Shown in pieces: positions 43,188 to 53,112 of a stretch of 64,000 nucleotides of DNA. How positions within the stretch are numbered: position 1 is the first letter of the stretch; the number at the start of each line of letters is the position of its first letter. The notes under the pieces were generated by a model. That model was not told the DNA's origin and searched no databases. It saw nothing but the letters and a program-made list of their open reading frames with translations. The position numbers and the translations under genes are program-made. This DNA is from CAYWMY01 sp046352935 (lineage in GTDB: Bacteria; Pseudomonadota; Gammaproteobacteria; Steroidobacterales; Steroidobacteraceae), in the NCBI GenBank assembly GCA_046352935.1, contig JAXMGR010000007.1, positions 128,308-192,307 on the forward strand, written 5' to 3'.

Positions 43188-46118
43188 GTGACTCTCCTCG
43201 GTGAGAAATCCAGGGACAGCGGCAGGACCTCGCTGCCGACGACGACGTTCGCGCCGCTGCCGCAGGCGGTGGCTTCGCAGGCGACATCGCCGGGCAGGGC
43301 GATGCGCGTCCGGCCGGGCCACAGCGGATCGGCGAGCTCCCGCGAGGGGTCGTCGTCGGGTTCCTCTTCCGCCTCGCGGACGACATGACGCGGCCGGCCA
43401 TCGCCGAGGGCGAGGTCGTAGAGACGCGCGACTCCGGCAGGCGGCCGGCAGGGGCGCGCGGCATCCGTCGCGCGCGGCTGCCAGGTCGTGACCAGCAGCC
43501 GGTGGTCCACGGTGATGGACGGGGCCGCCGTCTTCTCGCCGGGACCGTGCGCGTCGAGCCTGATCAGCCAGCCACGCGCCGCAGGGTCCACCGTGGCACC
43601 GTCGGTGACATCGACGAGATCGGCTTCGTGGATCGTTGCCGCGGTGGTCGCATCGACGGGCGCCACCGCCGGGTCGCGCAGCGAGTAGAAGCGGTCGGGG
43701 GCGTCGAGGCCGCGCGGTCGCGCGCTGTTGCCCGAGCCCAGCGAGACGGCGAGCCACGAGCGCGCACCGCCGCCCGCGACGCGGGCCACGTCGGGTTCCT
43801 GGTGGAACCGCAGCGCGCCCGCGTCGCTCGCCGCCGCATCGCTGGCGCCGAGTGTCGCGAACAGCCGCGCTCGCGCGAGGCCGCCGCGCTCCGCGCCCGG
43901 GAAGAAGTCGAGGCGCCAGATGCGCCCGACGACGTCGACGGCATAGGCCCGATCGAGTTCGCCGTCGCCGTCGAGATCGAGCAGGCGCGGCGGCGCGCGC
44001 AGCCCGTTCACGAAGCCGGCGATCACGAGGTCGGCGTCGAGGCCTGTGGCGCCTGCCGCCTGCCACAGCAGTGCGCCGCTCGCGCCCTCCAGGAGATACA
44101 GCCGCGGCGTGCTGCGGTCCGCCTGTGCCACGGGGCCGTCCAGCAGCGTGTCGGCTCCGCTGGTGAGCGCGACGACCCAGTGGCCGGACGCCTGCCGTGC
44201 GCGCGCGACTTCGAGGCGGGCGATCGCGACGCGCGTGCGGGAGTCGACGAGGCCCGGCAGCTCGTCGGCACCGCGCCGCCACAGCAGCCGCGGTGCATCG
44301 GCATCCGTGAGATCCAGCGCGTAGAAGACGGGCGTCGCCGCGAGCCCGAACAGCAGCCAGACGTGGTCGCCATCGTCGCGCCGGATCAGGCCATCGCCGT
44401 TGGCATCGAAGCGGTGCAGGCGCGGCTCGGCGGCGATGCCTCCGTCGCGACGCGCGTCCGGTGTGGCGTCGCCGGGGGATCTCGGGTCGGACAGCAGCGG
44501 CGCCGGCACGAACGACCAGACCTCGGTGCCCGTCGCGGAGTCGACGACGTGCAGCCGGCCGCTCTGCGTGAAGAGCAGCCGGCGTGACGTCGTCGTCGTA
44601 GCGGACCGTGCACGGCGCCTCGTGCCGCAGCGTTGCGATCGGGGCGTCGTCCGCGGGCACGCGGTTGCCGGGCGCCGTGAGGTCGTCGCCGACGAGGTCG
44701 CTGTACAGCCGGCGCATCGCCACCGCCGGCAGCGTCGCGGATGGCGCGAGGTCGTCCGGGGACACGAGCGCCGCGGCATCGTGCTGCAGCGCCGCCGCGA
44801 GCAGCTCGTGCAGCATGTCGGGTCGACCGGCATCGAGCCCGCGCGTGCCGGCGAGGTGCGCGACCGCGGCGTAGCGCGCCGCGCTGGCGGCCGGGCTCGC
44901 GAGCAGGAGCTGCGGTCGCTGCGGGTCCGGCAGGTCCAGCCGCAGGTCCGCCGCGCCGAGTCGCGAGGCCAGCGCGGGCAGGCAGTCGTCGCCGCAGCCG
45001 AGGCCAGCAGCGGCGCCGCCGCGTGCGCCGCGGCGCCGGCGTCGGCGCCCGCATCGGGCGGGCCCGCCGCGAGCACCGCGATGCTCATCGGGCGACAGGC
45101 GTGCGCGTAAGGATCCCGGTAGCGCGTCGCGTCCGCGGCCTCGCGCGATTCCGCGACGCTGGGCGCGGGCGTGCCGGGTGCCGCCTGCGAGGCGAGGCCG
45201 AAGTCGACGTCCGCACCGCTCGCGACGCGCAGCGCTTCCACGGTCGCCTCGGCGATCGCGGCGGCGCCGTCCGGCGCAGCGAGGGCCGCAGCCGCAGCAG
45301 ACGCCGCGGCGCCCGAGTCCGCTGCCGCCCAGGCCGAGACCACCATGCCGCCCTCGGCAGCCGCATCGCCGGAGCCGCCATCGTTCGAGAGCCGGAGCAG
45401 CGTGACCTCGAGCGCGGCGGCCGACGGCAGCGCCGTCGCGAGACGCGAACCCAGGACGCTCGCGAAGTCCGCCCCGGTCGTCACGGGCGCCACGTTCAGG
45501 TAATTCAGATAGTTGCCCGCGTAGAGGCGGCAGCAGGGCGCGTCGCCGAGCGGCGGCGGCGTGTCCCAGTCGATCTCGCGGCGCGCGTCGTGGCTCCAGG
45601 CCGCGGCCCCGTCGGCGGCGTACCAGTCGCCGTCCGCCGCGCCGTGGCGGCCCCGGTCCTCGCGGCATTCGAGTGCGCAACCCGGCCGGGCGTGGGCGCC
45701 TGCCGAACGCCGCCGGGGACCCCGCATTCGCTGCGCGAGCCGGGCGGCGATGAACCGCACCACCTCGTGCGAGTGGCGCTCGCGCGCGCTCGCAACGCAG
45801 GCCGCGGCCTGCGTCCGCGCCGTCGAACGGCGCGCTCGCCGCCGTGGCGCAGTCGGGTGCAGGACCCGGGCCGCGGCGCCAGTAGACGCGCCCCGTGTCG
45901 CAGCGCGAGGCGGCATCGAGGGAGGCACCGTAGTCGACGGCGGGATCGTAGGGCGCGGGTGTCTCGAGCGCTGCCCGGGCGGACGACGAGGTGTCGAGGA
46001 GGATCACGAGCCCGGCTTCGATGCCGGACGGCAGCGCGGCGCGGAACGACGCGGGTGGCGTCGCCTGTGCGGAGGCTGGCGAGGGGGCGCCGATCGCGGC
46101 CCAGGCCAGCGCCCCCAT
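43151..46118 (-). pseudogene. pilY1: PilY1-type pilus assembly/adhesion protein, broken by three frame changes
   Basis: The gene starts at ATG 46118 with a signal peptide (ending PSPASAQA) and a von Willebrand-like start (GLVILLDTSSSARAAL). It shifts frame near 45,790-45,815, continues with ALECREDRGRHG and RLYAGNYLNYLNV, shifts near 45,000, runs DMLHELLAAALQHDAAALVS, and shifts back near 44,590. The last third is an intact PilY1 C-terminal beta-propeller (LLFTQSGRLHVVDSATGTEVW, FDANGDGLIRRDD, DLDGDGELDRAYAVDVVGRIW). All pieces are readable, so the gene is either very recently broken or mis-sequenced. An intact version would be near 985 residues. Its role is pilus extension and adhesion. Confidence 0.8.
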
Positions 46119-46140
46119 CAGCACAGGGCGCCAGCCCGAT

Positions 46141-46637
46141 TCACTCCGCGGAGGTGAGTACATAGGCCACCTGTTCGTGCACGGCGCGCGCGCCCAGCAC
46201 CGTGCCGGTCGACGTGATGGTGAAGTAGCGCGCAAGCAGGGTTTCGCCGCCGGCGCCGAGGCCGGCCCGCGGGCGGCAGGCAGGGTGCCGCGCAGGGCAG
46301 CGGCGTGAGCCGCACGGCGAGCCGCGCCTGCGGCAGCAGCTCGGCGTCGAAGGCGGCGACCGGCCCGTCCAGCGCACCTGCGACCGGCGGCACGGCGGTG
46401 CGCAGTGCGCGCGTGATGCCGGCCTCGGCGGCATCGAAAGCCTGGGCGCGGCGCTGGTCGTTGCCCGCCATCATCAATCCTGCGGTGGCGGCGGTCATGC
46501 CGGCCAGCCCGAGCAGCGTCAGCAGGAGCAGCAGCACGAGGCCCGCGCCGAGGACGGCGCCGCGCTCGGCGTGAGGAACCGGGTCGGGGCTGCGCACGCC
46601 GCCCCGGGTTGAAGCCGATGGCTGCGGGTCCGCTCAT
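46141..46637 (-). pseudogene. pilX: PilX-type minor pilin assembly protein, frameshifted
   Basis: PilX-type content is clear: ERGAVLGAGLVLLLLLTLLG is the N-terminal helix, followed by DQRRAQAFDAAEAGITRAL. The coupled ATG at 46637 (overlapping the pilW stop) and the RGAVL helix are in different frames. A second change near 46,255-46,275 is needed to reach the end TSTGTVLGARAVHEQVAYVL. A GTG at 46597 is the alternative start that avoids the first shift. It works with PilV, PilW, PilE and PilY1 to prime type IV pilus assembly. Confidence 0.65.
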
Positions 46638-47600
46638 GGCGCCTGCTCCGCGACATTGCGCAGCCAGACCGTCGTCGTCGCGAGGACGCGCCGCCTGCGG
46701 TCGTCCGGCGGTGTGAACTCGCGGTTCGCATAGCGCAGGGGTGTCGTCGAGACCGGCCGGCCGTCGGGCTCGTCGCTCTCGGCGAGGACCCACAGCCGCA
46801 GTGCGCGCAGATCCGCATCGCCGGGAACGGTCGCGGCACTCGACCAGGCGTCGACGGCCCGATCGCCGTCGTCGCGGCGGTCGAGCCCGAACTCCACCTG
46901 CAGGTCCGCGATGCCGGGCACCAGTTCCTCGTCCTGCATGGCCGGCGCGGCGCCGCCGACGAGCCGCTTGCGGCGCAGCGACGGCCGGCGGCGGCCCAGC
47001 GACGAGTCCGCGCTCACGTAGAAGACGCCGACCTCGACGTCGGTCAGGCGGGCGCCCGCGCCACCTTCGCGCCGGCCGTCGGCGAGCAGCCGGCCGCCCC
47101 CCGGCGTCGATTCCAGCTGCAGGCGTCCGTTCGCGGCGGGCGAGGGCCGGGTCGCGACGCGGCGCAGGGTCAGGGTGTCGCCGCCCGCGACCGCGCGGCC
47201 GAGAGGACCGGGGGCGCAGCCGAGCGCATGGATTGCGTCGAGTGCATAGCCGCCGTCCGCGGCCGCGATGGGGACCGCGACATCGAGCGCGAGCGAGCGA
47301 TGCAGCATCCACCCACCGCGAGCCCGGCTGGTTCGGGCTGGCCCGCGGGCGTGGCGCCCGCGATCGGCGTGCCGAGGCCAGGGCGAGGCCGTAGTGCCCG
47401 GCATTGCGGGCTTCGCTCGCGAGCAGGTCGAGCGCGGTGCGCGCCGCCTCGTCGGCGCGCGCGAGGTGCTCGTTGTCGCCGTGCATCTCCTGGCGCCCGG
47501 TTGCGAGCAGCGCCACGAGCGCCGCGAGCAGCACGAGCCCGAGCGTGAGCGCGATGAAGGCGTTTCGACCAGCGCGAAGGCATGGGCCCTCGCGGCTCGA
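46634..47600 (-). pseudogene. pilW: PilW-type minor pilin, frameshifted
   Basis: A PilW-like N-terminus is split across frames. HAFALVE and the helix AFIALTLGLVLLAALVALLA are separated by a change near 47,565, and RADEAARTALDLLASEARNAGH is readable. A second change near 47,375 and a third near 47,300-47,330 follow. The C-terminal two thirds are intact (DVAVPIAAADGGYALDAIHALG, MQDEELVPGIADLQVEFGLD). The 5' boundary near 47,590-47,640 is uncertain because no start codon is in frame with the ALVE segment. Intact length would be near 320 residues. Confidence 0.65.
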
Positions 47601-48041
47601 TCCTCGTCGCGGCCACGCGTTCCTCGCCAGGCCGCGTGTTCCAGCGCAGGCGCAGGCGATAGCCGGCCGCGGCTCCGTCGATGCGTTCGATCTCCGCGCC
47701 GGCATCGGTGCCGAGCAGCGCGTCCGCGCGCGCCTGCCAGCGTTCGGCCGCGGCGGCCGCCAGCCGCGGTTTCGCGCTCGCAGGCGGCCGGTGCCTCGCG
47801 ACAGCGCGCTTCGAGTCCGCGCCGTTCAGCACCGCGAGCGCCGCCGCATGCCGCCGGTGAGCGCACGGATCTCCTCGCCGATGCCCGTGAGCAGCGTCGC
47901 GGCGCCGGATTCCCGGGCGGCTTCACGCTGCGTGCGCAGCCCGAGCACGAGCAGCGTGGCGATGCCGGCGAGGCCGATCCCGAACACGAGCGCCGCGATG
48001 AGCGTCTCGACGAGGGCCATGCCGCGTGCGCTCACGGGCAT
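47584..48041 (-). pseudogene. pilV: PilV-type minor pilin, frameshifted
   Basis: The start is ATG 48041 with ARGMALVETLIAALVFGIGL, a PilV-type prepilin helix (Met at the cleavage Phe position). After about 65 residues the frame changes near 47,828-47,850, and continues with ALAVLNGADSKRAVARHRPP, AERWQARADALLGTDAGAEI and YRLRLRWNTRPGEERVAATR. The 3' boundary is unclear because the stop falls into the disturbed pilV-pilW junction. The start overlaps the fimT stop by ten bases. Confidence 0.65.
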
Positions 48042-48553
48042 CGCAGCGGCCTCCCGCTCGCATCTTCCGCCGAAGCGCGCGGCCGTCCCGTGCGGCTCAC
48101 GATCACTGCATGGGGCGGCACCCGGCCCGTGGCGTCGCAGACGACGAGCGTCCCCGTGGTTCCGGAGCGGCCGGTGGGTTCGAACACGAAGGCCTCGCGG
48201 TTCGCGTCGCGTGTGAAGCCCCGGGCGGCGGCGCCGCGCAGGACGATACGCTCGCCGTCGTCCCGGGCGGGCGGGTCGTCGCGGTCGGCGTCGATGAACA
48301 CCAGGTAGGGCCCGCTCCAGTCGGCTCCGCCATCGCAGTCGGCGGATCCGGGACAGAGCACGGCCGGCCGGCCGGCCTCGGCGGCGGCGGCGCGGGCGAG
48401 GTGCATGGCGTGCAGCAGGTCATTGACGGCCCCCGTACGACGCGCACCCGAGAGCGCGGTGGCGAAGGAGGGCGCCGCCATGGCGGCGACCAGCCCCGCG
48501 AGTGCCACGGCACACAGCATTTCGACCAGCGTCAGTCCCTGACTTCGGCCCAT
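48032..48553 (-). CDS. fimT: FimT/GspH-type minor pilin
   Basis: A 173-residue pseudopilin with the prepilin site QGLTLVEMLCAVALAGLVAA near residue 5. The C-terminal GspH/FimT domain follows (ARAAAAEAGRPAVLCPG, DWSGPYLVFIDADRD, LVVCDATGRVPPHAVIV, SGRPLRCP). FimT-like minor pilins can bind DNA in natural transformation and join pilus tips. ATG 48553 has GGAGGG eight bases upstream. It is the first gene of the leftward minor-pilin operon and intact. Confidence 0.85.
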   Translation of the reverse strand: MGRSQGLTLVEMLCAVALAGLVAAMAAPSFATALSGARRTGAVNDLLHAMHLARAAAAEAGRPAVLCPGSADCDGGADWSGPYLVFIDADRDDPPARDDGERIVLRGAAARGFTRDANREAFVFEPTGRSGTTGTLVVCDATGRVPPHAVIVSRTGRPRASAEDASGRPLRCP

Positions 48554-48663
48554 GGCGGTTCCCTCCACCGGAACCGCAGGTTAGCTCCGCCGGGCTTCGA
48601 GCGGTGGCCGCAAAACTGCTGTATTGACACGGATTTGCGCGACCGGCCGCCCGGACCGACCGG

Positions 48664-48693
48664 TTGGCGGACTGAGTCCGGGTCGTATATATT
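48664..48693 (+). promoter_or_regulatory. promoter of the fur-family gene; transcript probably leaderless
   Basis: TTGGCG (48664-48669) and TATATT (48688-48693) are 18 bases apart. Transcription should start about seven bases later, within two or three bases of the ATG at 48702, and there is no ribosome-binding sequence before it. Confidence 0.6.
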
Positions 48694-48701
48694 TACGCCC
48701 C

Positions 48702-49136
48702 ATGAACGCCGTCAGACCCTTAGTCGCGGCCAGGCCCACGGGCTCGCTGCGCACCATGCTGGAACGGCACGACATCGTGCCGACATCGCAACGCCTCGTG
48801 ATCGCGGGTGTGCTGTTCGAACGAGACCAGCACCTCACGGCCGAGCAGGTCCTCGCCGAGCTGCGCGCGAAGGGGCAGCGGGTCTCCAAGGCGACGGTCT
48901 ACAACACGCTGAACCTGTTCGCGGCGAAGGGGCTCATCCGGCCTCTGAACCTTGATCCGACGCGCTGTTCCTTCGATTCGAACATGACGCCGCACTTCCA
49001 TCTGTTCGAGGTCGATTCGGGCGAGATCCTCGACATCGCGCCCGAGGACATCCAGTTCACGCGGCTGCCGAGGCTGCCCGCCGACATGGAACTGCTCGGC
49101 ATGGAAGTCGTGCTGCGCGTCCGGCGCAAGTCCTGA
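48702..49136 (+). CDS. Fur-family transcriptional regulator (Irr/PerR-like)
   Basis: The 144-residue protein has the winged-helix DNA-binding domain (about 15-90, with HDIVPTSQRLVIAGVLFERD and RVSKATVYNTLNLFAAKGLI). The C-terminal metal-binding domain contains PHFHLFEVDSGEILDIAPED. The His cluster of the sensing site is reduced, and the structural zinc Cys-x2-Cys pairs of classical Fur are missing (VDSG replaces CxxC). This resembles haem- or manganese-responsive Irr-like members. Its start lies very close to the -10 element, so the mRNA is probably leaderless. It is divergent from fimT. Confidence 0.9.
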   Translation: MNAVRPLVAARPTGSLRTMLERHDIVPTSQRLVIAGVLFERDQHLTAEQVLAELRAKGQRVSKATVYNTLNLFAAKGLIRPLNLDPTRCSFDSNMTPHFHLFEVDSGEILDIAPEDIQFTRLPRLPADMELLGMEVVLRVRRKS

Positions 49137-49181
49137 TCCACAGGTCCTGACTCCGCTGCTCGTCGTGGCGCGGCGCGAGCG

Positions 49182-49210
49182 TTGCTGCTCGTCGGCCCGG
49201 CCCCTATACT
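49182..49210 (+). promoter_or_regulatory. promoter upstream of tRNA-Thr
   Basis: TTGCTG (49182-49187) and TATACT (49205-49210) are separated by exactly 17 bases, 86 bases before the tRNA. The -10 matches the consensus at five of six positions. No GC-rich discriminator analysis was possible beyond the GCGCGCC that follows. Confidence 0.5.
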
Positions 49211-49296
49211 GCGCGCCCTCGGGATCCGCTCCGGACCTTGATCCGGAACGGCCACGAGGCCCGCGGCACGCCGCGGGTGTCACGCTGATCCCTGAT

Positions 49297-49372
49297 GCCG
49301 GTGTAGCTCAGTTGGTAGAGCAGTCGCTTCGTAAGCGAGAGGTCGGGAGTTCAAGTCTCTCCACCGGCACCA
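49297..49372 (+). tRNA. tRNA-Thr (anticodon CGT)
   Basis: A complete 76-base cloverleaf. The acceptor stem GCCGGTG pairs with CACCGGC. The D arm is GCTC/GAGC, the anticodon loop TTCGTAA has CGT at 34-36 (reads ACG), and the T arm GGGAG/CTCTC encloses TTCAAGT. The CCA end is encoded. The outer anticodon-stem pair (G27 with G43) is a mismatch. Confidence 0.97.
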
Positions 49373-49555
49373 TCCCTCCCGTTCATCCGCAATGACCCGT
49401 TGACTGCGGCCGCGACGGTCGCGATGCCATGCGCACGGGCGCCGGCGCGCCAGTCGTGGGTTCGCGGCCGTGTCGGCGCGCTCGACCGCTCCTGTAAGAT
49501 CGATGACACGGAATTCCGTGCATCTGATCGACCTGAATCATCGACGGGGGAAAAC

Positions 49556-50332
49556 ATGGCTGAGCAGCAACAACTCCTGGGGCGGGTGGCGTTCGTGACG
49601 GGCGCGGCCTCGGGCATCAGCGCGGCGGTCGCCCGGCGGCTCGCCGCGGCCGGAGCCCGCGTCGTGCTGGCCGACGTGGACGAGGCCGGCGGCAGGAAGG
49701 TCGCGGCCGGAATCGGTGGTGATGCCTGCTTCATGCGCCTCGACGTCGCGAGCGAGGACGGCTGGAAGGAGTGCATGGCGGCCACCGTGCAGCGCTTCGG
49801 TGCGCTGCACGTGCTGGTGAACGGTGCCGGGATCAATCCGACCGGCAACATCTCCGACGTCAGCTTCGCCGACTGGCGGCGCGTCTTCGGCGTGAACTGC
49901 GACGGCATGTTCCTCGGCTGCAAGTACGGCGTGAAGACGATGATGGAGACCTCGCCGAAGGGTGGCGCCATCGTCAACATCACCTCGCCGATGGGCGATC
50001 GCGTGTCGTCGGTGCTCACGGCCTACAGCGCCTCGAAGGCCGCTGCGCAGGCGCTGACCAAGTCGGTCGCGCTGTACTGCGCCGAGCAGAAGACCGGCAT
50101 CCGCTGCAACGCCGTGCAGCCGGGCACCATCCTCACGCCGATGGTGCAGCGTTACATCGACGTCGCGCCCGATCCGGAGGCGATGCTGCAGCACGTGAAG
50201 ACCATGCAGCCGATGGGGCGCGTCGGCGAAGCGAACGAGGTGGCGGAAGCGGTGCTGTTCCTCGCCTCCGACGCGGCGTCCTTCATCACGGGCGTCAAGC
50301 TGCCCGTGGACGGGGGCTATCTCGCGTTGTGA
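49556..50332 (+). CDS. short-chain dehydrogenase/reductase (classical SDR)
   Basis: The 258-residue enzyme has the cofactor motif GRVAFVTGAASGISAAVAR near residue 9, VLVNGAGINPTG near 85, the catalytic Ser and YxxxK in VNITSPMG and TAYSASKAAAQALTKSVAL, and the end PVDGGYLAL. Asp after the second strand (VLADVDEAGG) suggests NAD(H) preference. The substrate is unknown; it resembles FabG-like and hydroxysteroid-type enzymes. GGGGGAAAAC lies just before ATG 49556, and a likely promoter lies in 49373-49555. Confidence 0.92.
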   Translation: MAEQQQLLGRVAFVTGAASGISAAVARRLAAAGARVVLADVDEAGGRKVAAGIGGDACFMRLDVASEDGWKECMAATVQRFGALHVLVNGAGINPTGNISDVSFADWRRVFGVNCDGMFLGCKYGVKTMMETSPKGGAIVNITSPMGDRVSSVLTAYSASKAAAQALTKSVALYCAEQKTGIRCNAVQPGTILTPMVQRYIDVAPDPEAMLQHVKTMQPMGRVGEANEVAEAVLFLASDAASFITGVKLPVDGGYLAL

Positions 50333-50464
50333 ATGCGCGGATCGACGGCCGTAGATGAATGGAACCGGTTCCGGACGTCGACGTGCCGATCGGTCGGAAC
50401 CGCGCTCGTTGATCATTGATCTCGGGCGAGCTCGCAGCCGCCGTGCCGGCGGGAGGCCGCCGGC

Positions 50465-51352
50465 ATGAACGTCCGATTCCGCGCGCCCTCCCTGCCGCCG
50501 TGGCTACGCGTCCTGTCGTGCGTGCCGTTCCGCGCCGGGTACGCGCTCGCGGACGGGCTCGCGTTCATCGCCGCGTACGTCGGTTTCCACCGGCGTGCGC
50601 GCGTACGCGAACAGCTCGCGCGCTGCTTCCCCGGCATGACGGCGGCCGCGCTGCGCGGTGCAGTGCGGGACTGCTATCGCAACGTCTTCGATGTTCTCGT
50701 CGAGGTCGTGCAAGGCTGTCGCCTCGATGCCGCCGCGCTCGGCGAGCGCGTGACGATCGAGGGGCTGGAGCCCCTGCGCGCACACTTCGCGGCCGGGCAG
50801 TCCGTGCTGCTGGTCGGGGCGCATTACGCGAACTGGGAGTGGATGCTGCTCGCGCTGTCCGCGGGGTTCGAGGTGCCGCTGACGGCGGCCTACAAGCCGC
50901 TGCACGATGCCCGGGCGGACCGCCTGCTGCGCACCCTGCGCGGCCGCTTCGGTGCGGAGCTCGTGCCTGCGAAGGAACTCTTCAACGACGTCATGCGCCG
51001 CCGCGGCGAAGTGCGCGCCATCGCGCTGGTCGCCGACCAGGACCCCGTGTCCGCGGAGCTGCGGCATTTCACGACCTTCCTCGGGCAGGAGACCGCGTTC
51101 TACATGGGCGCCGAGATGATCGCGCGCGCGGCGCGACTCCCCGTGTATGTCGCGCTCATGCGTCGCGTGGCGCGCGGCCGCTACCGGCTCACGATCGAGC
51201 TGCTCGCGGCGCAGGACGAGCGCCCGGCGCAGGGCGCCGTCACGGAGCGCTACGCGCGGTGCATCGAGGCGCTGATCCGCGAGCATCCCGCCGACTGGAT
51301 GTGGTTGCACCGACGCTGGAAGGTGAGGAAGTCCGTATACGATCCGTCGTGA
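50465..51352 (+). CDS. lysophospholipid/lipid A acyltransferase (LpxL-type LPLAT)
   Basis: The 295-residue protein has an N-terminal membrane-associated segment and the Lpx acyltransferase catalytic motif H-x4-E in LVGAHYANWEWMLLAL near residue 121, with ALVADQDPVS, FLGQETAFYMGAEMIARAA and DWMWLHRRWK. These enzymes transfer acyl chains to lipid A or related lipids at the inner membrane. It is slightly shorter than LpxL. The 50333-50464 gap holds no clear promoter. Confidence 0.88.
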   Translation: MNVRFRAPSLPPWLRVLSCVPFRAGYALADGLAFIAAYVGFHRRARVREQLARCFPGMTAAALRGAVRDCYRNVFDVLVEVVQGCRLDAAALGERVTIEGLEPLRAHFAAGQSVLLVGAHYANWEWMLLALSAGFEVPLTAAYKPLHDARADRLLRTLRGRFGAELVPAKELFNDVMRRRGEVRAIALVADQDPVSAELRHFTTFLGQETAFYMGAEMIARAARLPVYVALMRRVARGRYRLTIELLAAQDERPAQGAVTERYARCIEALIREHPADWMWLHRRWKVRKSVYDPS

Positions 51353-51426
51353 GAGTCTGGAACCATCGCGGGGCGGTGGCGCGTTGCCGAAGACACGGCA
51401 TCGCTGCGGCGTCTGGAGGTGCGGGC

Positions 51427-52752
51427 GTGGGACTGCTGTTTCGCGGCGTGGTGTGGTTCGGCCTGTACTGCGCGTTGCTGCTGCTGCCGCTCTCGGTGGC
51501 GTTCGTCGCCGATCCCGTCGGCGTCCCGCGGTCCCTTGCCGTCGAGTTCAGCGTCGCCGCAGGCTTCATCGCGTTCGCGGTGCTGACGGTCGAGTTCGCG
51601 CTGGTCTCGCGCCTGAAGGCCGCGTCCGCGCCGTTCGGCACCGACGCGCTGATGCTGTTCCACCGCCAGATGGGTCTCGCCGCGGCGGCGTTCGTCGTCC
51701 TGCACGTGGTCGTGCTGCTCGGCCCGGGTGGGCGCGAAGACCTCGGGATGCGCCTCGCGGCGCGCGGCGCCGCCGCGGGGGGCGTCGTTGCGGTGGTCGC
51801 GCTCGCCCTGCTGATCGTCACGGCGCTCGCGCGGCGCCGGCTGCGGCTGCCCTACGAGGCCTGGCAGGTCCTGCACGTCGTCACGGCGGTAGCGGTCGTG
51901 GCGGCATCGCTCGTGCACCTGCTCGCGATCGACGGCTACATGCGCGCGACTGGTGTGAGGGTCGCCGTGCTGCTGTACGTCGTGTCGTTCGCCGCGCTGC
52001 TGCTGTACTACCGGCTGCTGCGTCCGCTGCGTCTGCTGCGCCGGTCCTGCGAAGTGATCGAGAACCGCGACGAGGGCGGGGACACGCGCACGCTCGTGCT
52101 GCGGCCCGCAGGCTGGCGCGGCTTCGCATTCGAGCCAGGGCAGTTCGGCTGGCTCGTCACCGGGCGCACGCCCTTCGCGATCGAGCAGCATCCCGTGAGC
52201 TTCTCGTCCTCCGCGGAACGTCAGCCGGGCGATGCCTTCGAGATGTCCATCAAGGCGCTGGGTGACTGGTCCGGCGAAGTCGTGCCGCGCCTCGCGCCGG
52301 GCGCGCGGGTCCGGGTCGATGCCGCCTACGGCGCGTTCACGCCCGATCGCATGCCGGCGCAGGGCTTCGTGCTGATCGCGGGCGGCATCGGCATCACGCC
52401 GATGCGCTCCATCCTGCTCACGCTGCGCGACCGCCGGGACCTGCGCCCGGTGCTGCTGATCCATGCGGCGAACCGCCCGGAGCGCCTGCTCTTCGGCGCG
52501 GAGATCGAGGCACTGCGCGGTGCGATGAACCTCACCGTGGTGCCCGTGTTCGAAGCGCCACCCGCGGGCTGGGAAGGCGAATCAGGATTCGTGACGCGCG
52601 GGCTGATCGAGCGACACCTGCCCGCGCAGTTCCGCCGCTTCCAGTTCTTCGTCTGCGGGCCGCCGCCGATGATGGACGTGGTGGAAGCGTCGCTCGTGTC
52701 GCTCGGTGTGCCGCAGGAGCGGATCACCACCGAGCGCTTCGACATGATCTGA
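51427..52752 (+). CDS. ferric reductase-like membrane flavocytochrome
   Basis: The 441-residue protein has six or seven membrane spans of the ferric reductase-like transmembrane domain (about 5-195), with His pairs for b haem in LMLFHRQMGLAAAAFVVLHVV and WQVLHVVTAVAVVAASLVHLL. An FAD domain follows (about 200-310, PGQFGWLVTG, EQHPVSFSS), then an NAD(P) domain (GGIGITPMRSILL, FFVCGPPPMMD). It passes electrons from NAD(P)H through FAD and haem across the membrane. The start is GTG 51427 with GGAGGTG. Six bases separate it from the next cytochrome gene. Confidence 0.88.
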   Translation: MGLLFRGVVWFGLYCALLLLPLSVAFVADPVGVPRSLAVEFSVAAGFIAFAVLTVEFALVSRLKAASAPFGTDALMLFHRQMGLAAAAFVVLHVVVLLGPGGREDLGMRLAARGAAAGGVVAVVALALLIVTALARRRLRLPYEAWQVLHVVTAVAVVAASLVHLLAIDGYMRATGVRVAVLLYVVSFAALLLYYRLLRPLRLLRRSCEVIENRDEGGDTRTLVLRPAGWRGFAFEPGQFGWLVTGRTPFAIEQHPVSFSSSAERQPGDAFEMSIKALGDWSGEVVPRLAPGARVRVDAAYGAFTPDRMPAQGFVLIAGGIGITPMRSILLTLRDRRDLRPVLLIHAANRPERLLFGAEIEALRGAMNLTVVPVFEAPPAGWEGESGFVTRGLIERHLPAQFRRFQFFVCGPPPMMDVVEASLVSLGVPQERITTERFDMI

Positions 52753-52758
52753 ACCACC

Positions 52759-53112
52759 ATGACGCATCTCGTCGTCAACCGCGTCGTGATCGCCCTGTGT
52801 GTGCTGGCGCTCTTCTGTGCGGCGGCGTTCGCGTGGCTCGTCGCGCGGGATGCGGCGCCGCCTGTGGCTGCAGCCGCCGCGCGCAGTCCCGGCGCAGCGC
52901 CCGTGCCGGCGGCGCAGCCGGGCGCCGCGCTCTTCGAGCAGCACTGCGCGCGCTGTCACGAACCCGTGGAAGCGGCCCTCGCGCTGCGTGACGCGGCGGC
53001 GGATCCGGATGTGGCGTCGGCGCGGCTGCTCGATTTCCTGAAGGAGCACGGTCGCGCGACGGCAGCCGAGGACGCTGCGATCGTGGCGTGGCTGCGCCAG
53101 CCAGCGAGCTGA
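52759..53112 (+). CDS. membrane-anchored monohaem cytochrome c
   Basis: The 117-residue protein has an uncleaved or signal-anchor helix (about 8-28, VVIALCVLALFCAAAFAWLVA), an Ala/Pro-rich linker and one haem site CARCHE near residue 63. The C-terminal region is short for a class I cytochrome and has no obvious Met ligand near the usual place. It directly follows the flavocytochrome gene and is likely its electron partner (inference). Confidence 0.75.
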   Translation: MTHLVVNRVVIALCVLALFCAAAFAWLVARDAAPPVAAAAARSPGAAPVPAAQPGAALFEQHCARCHEPVEAALALRDAAADPDVASARLLDFLKEHGRATAAEDAAIVAWLRQPAS

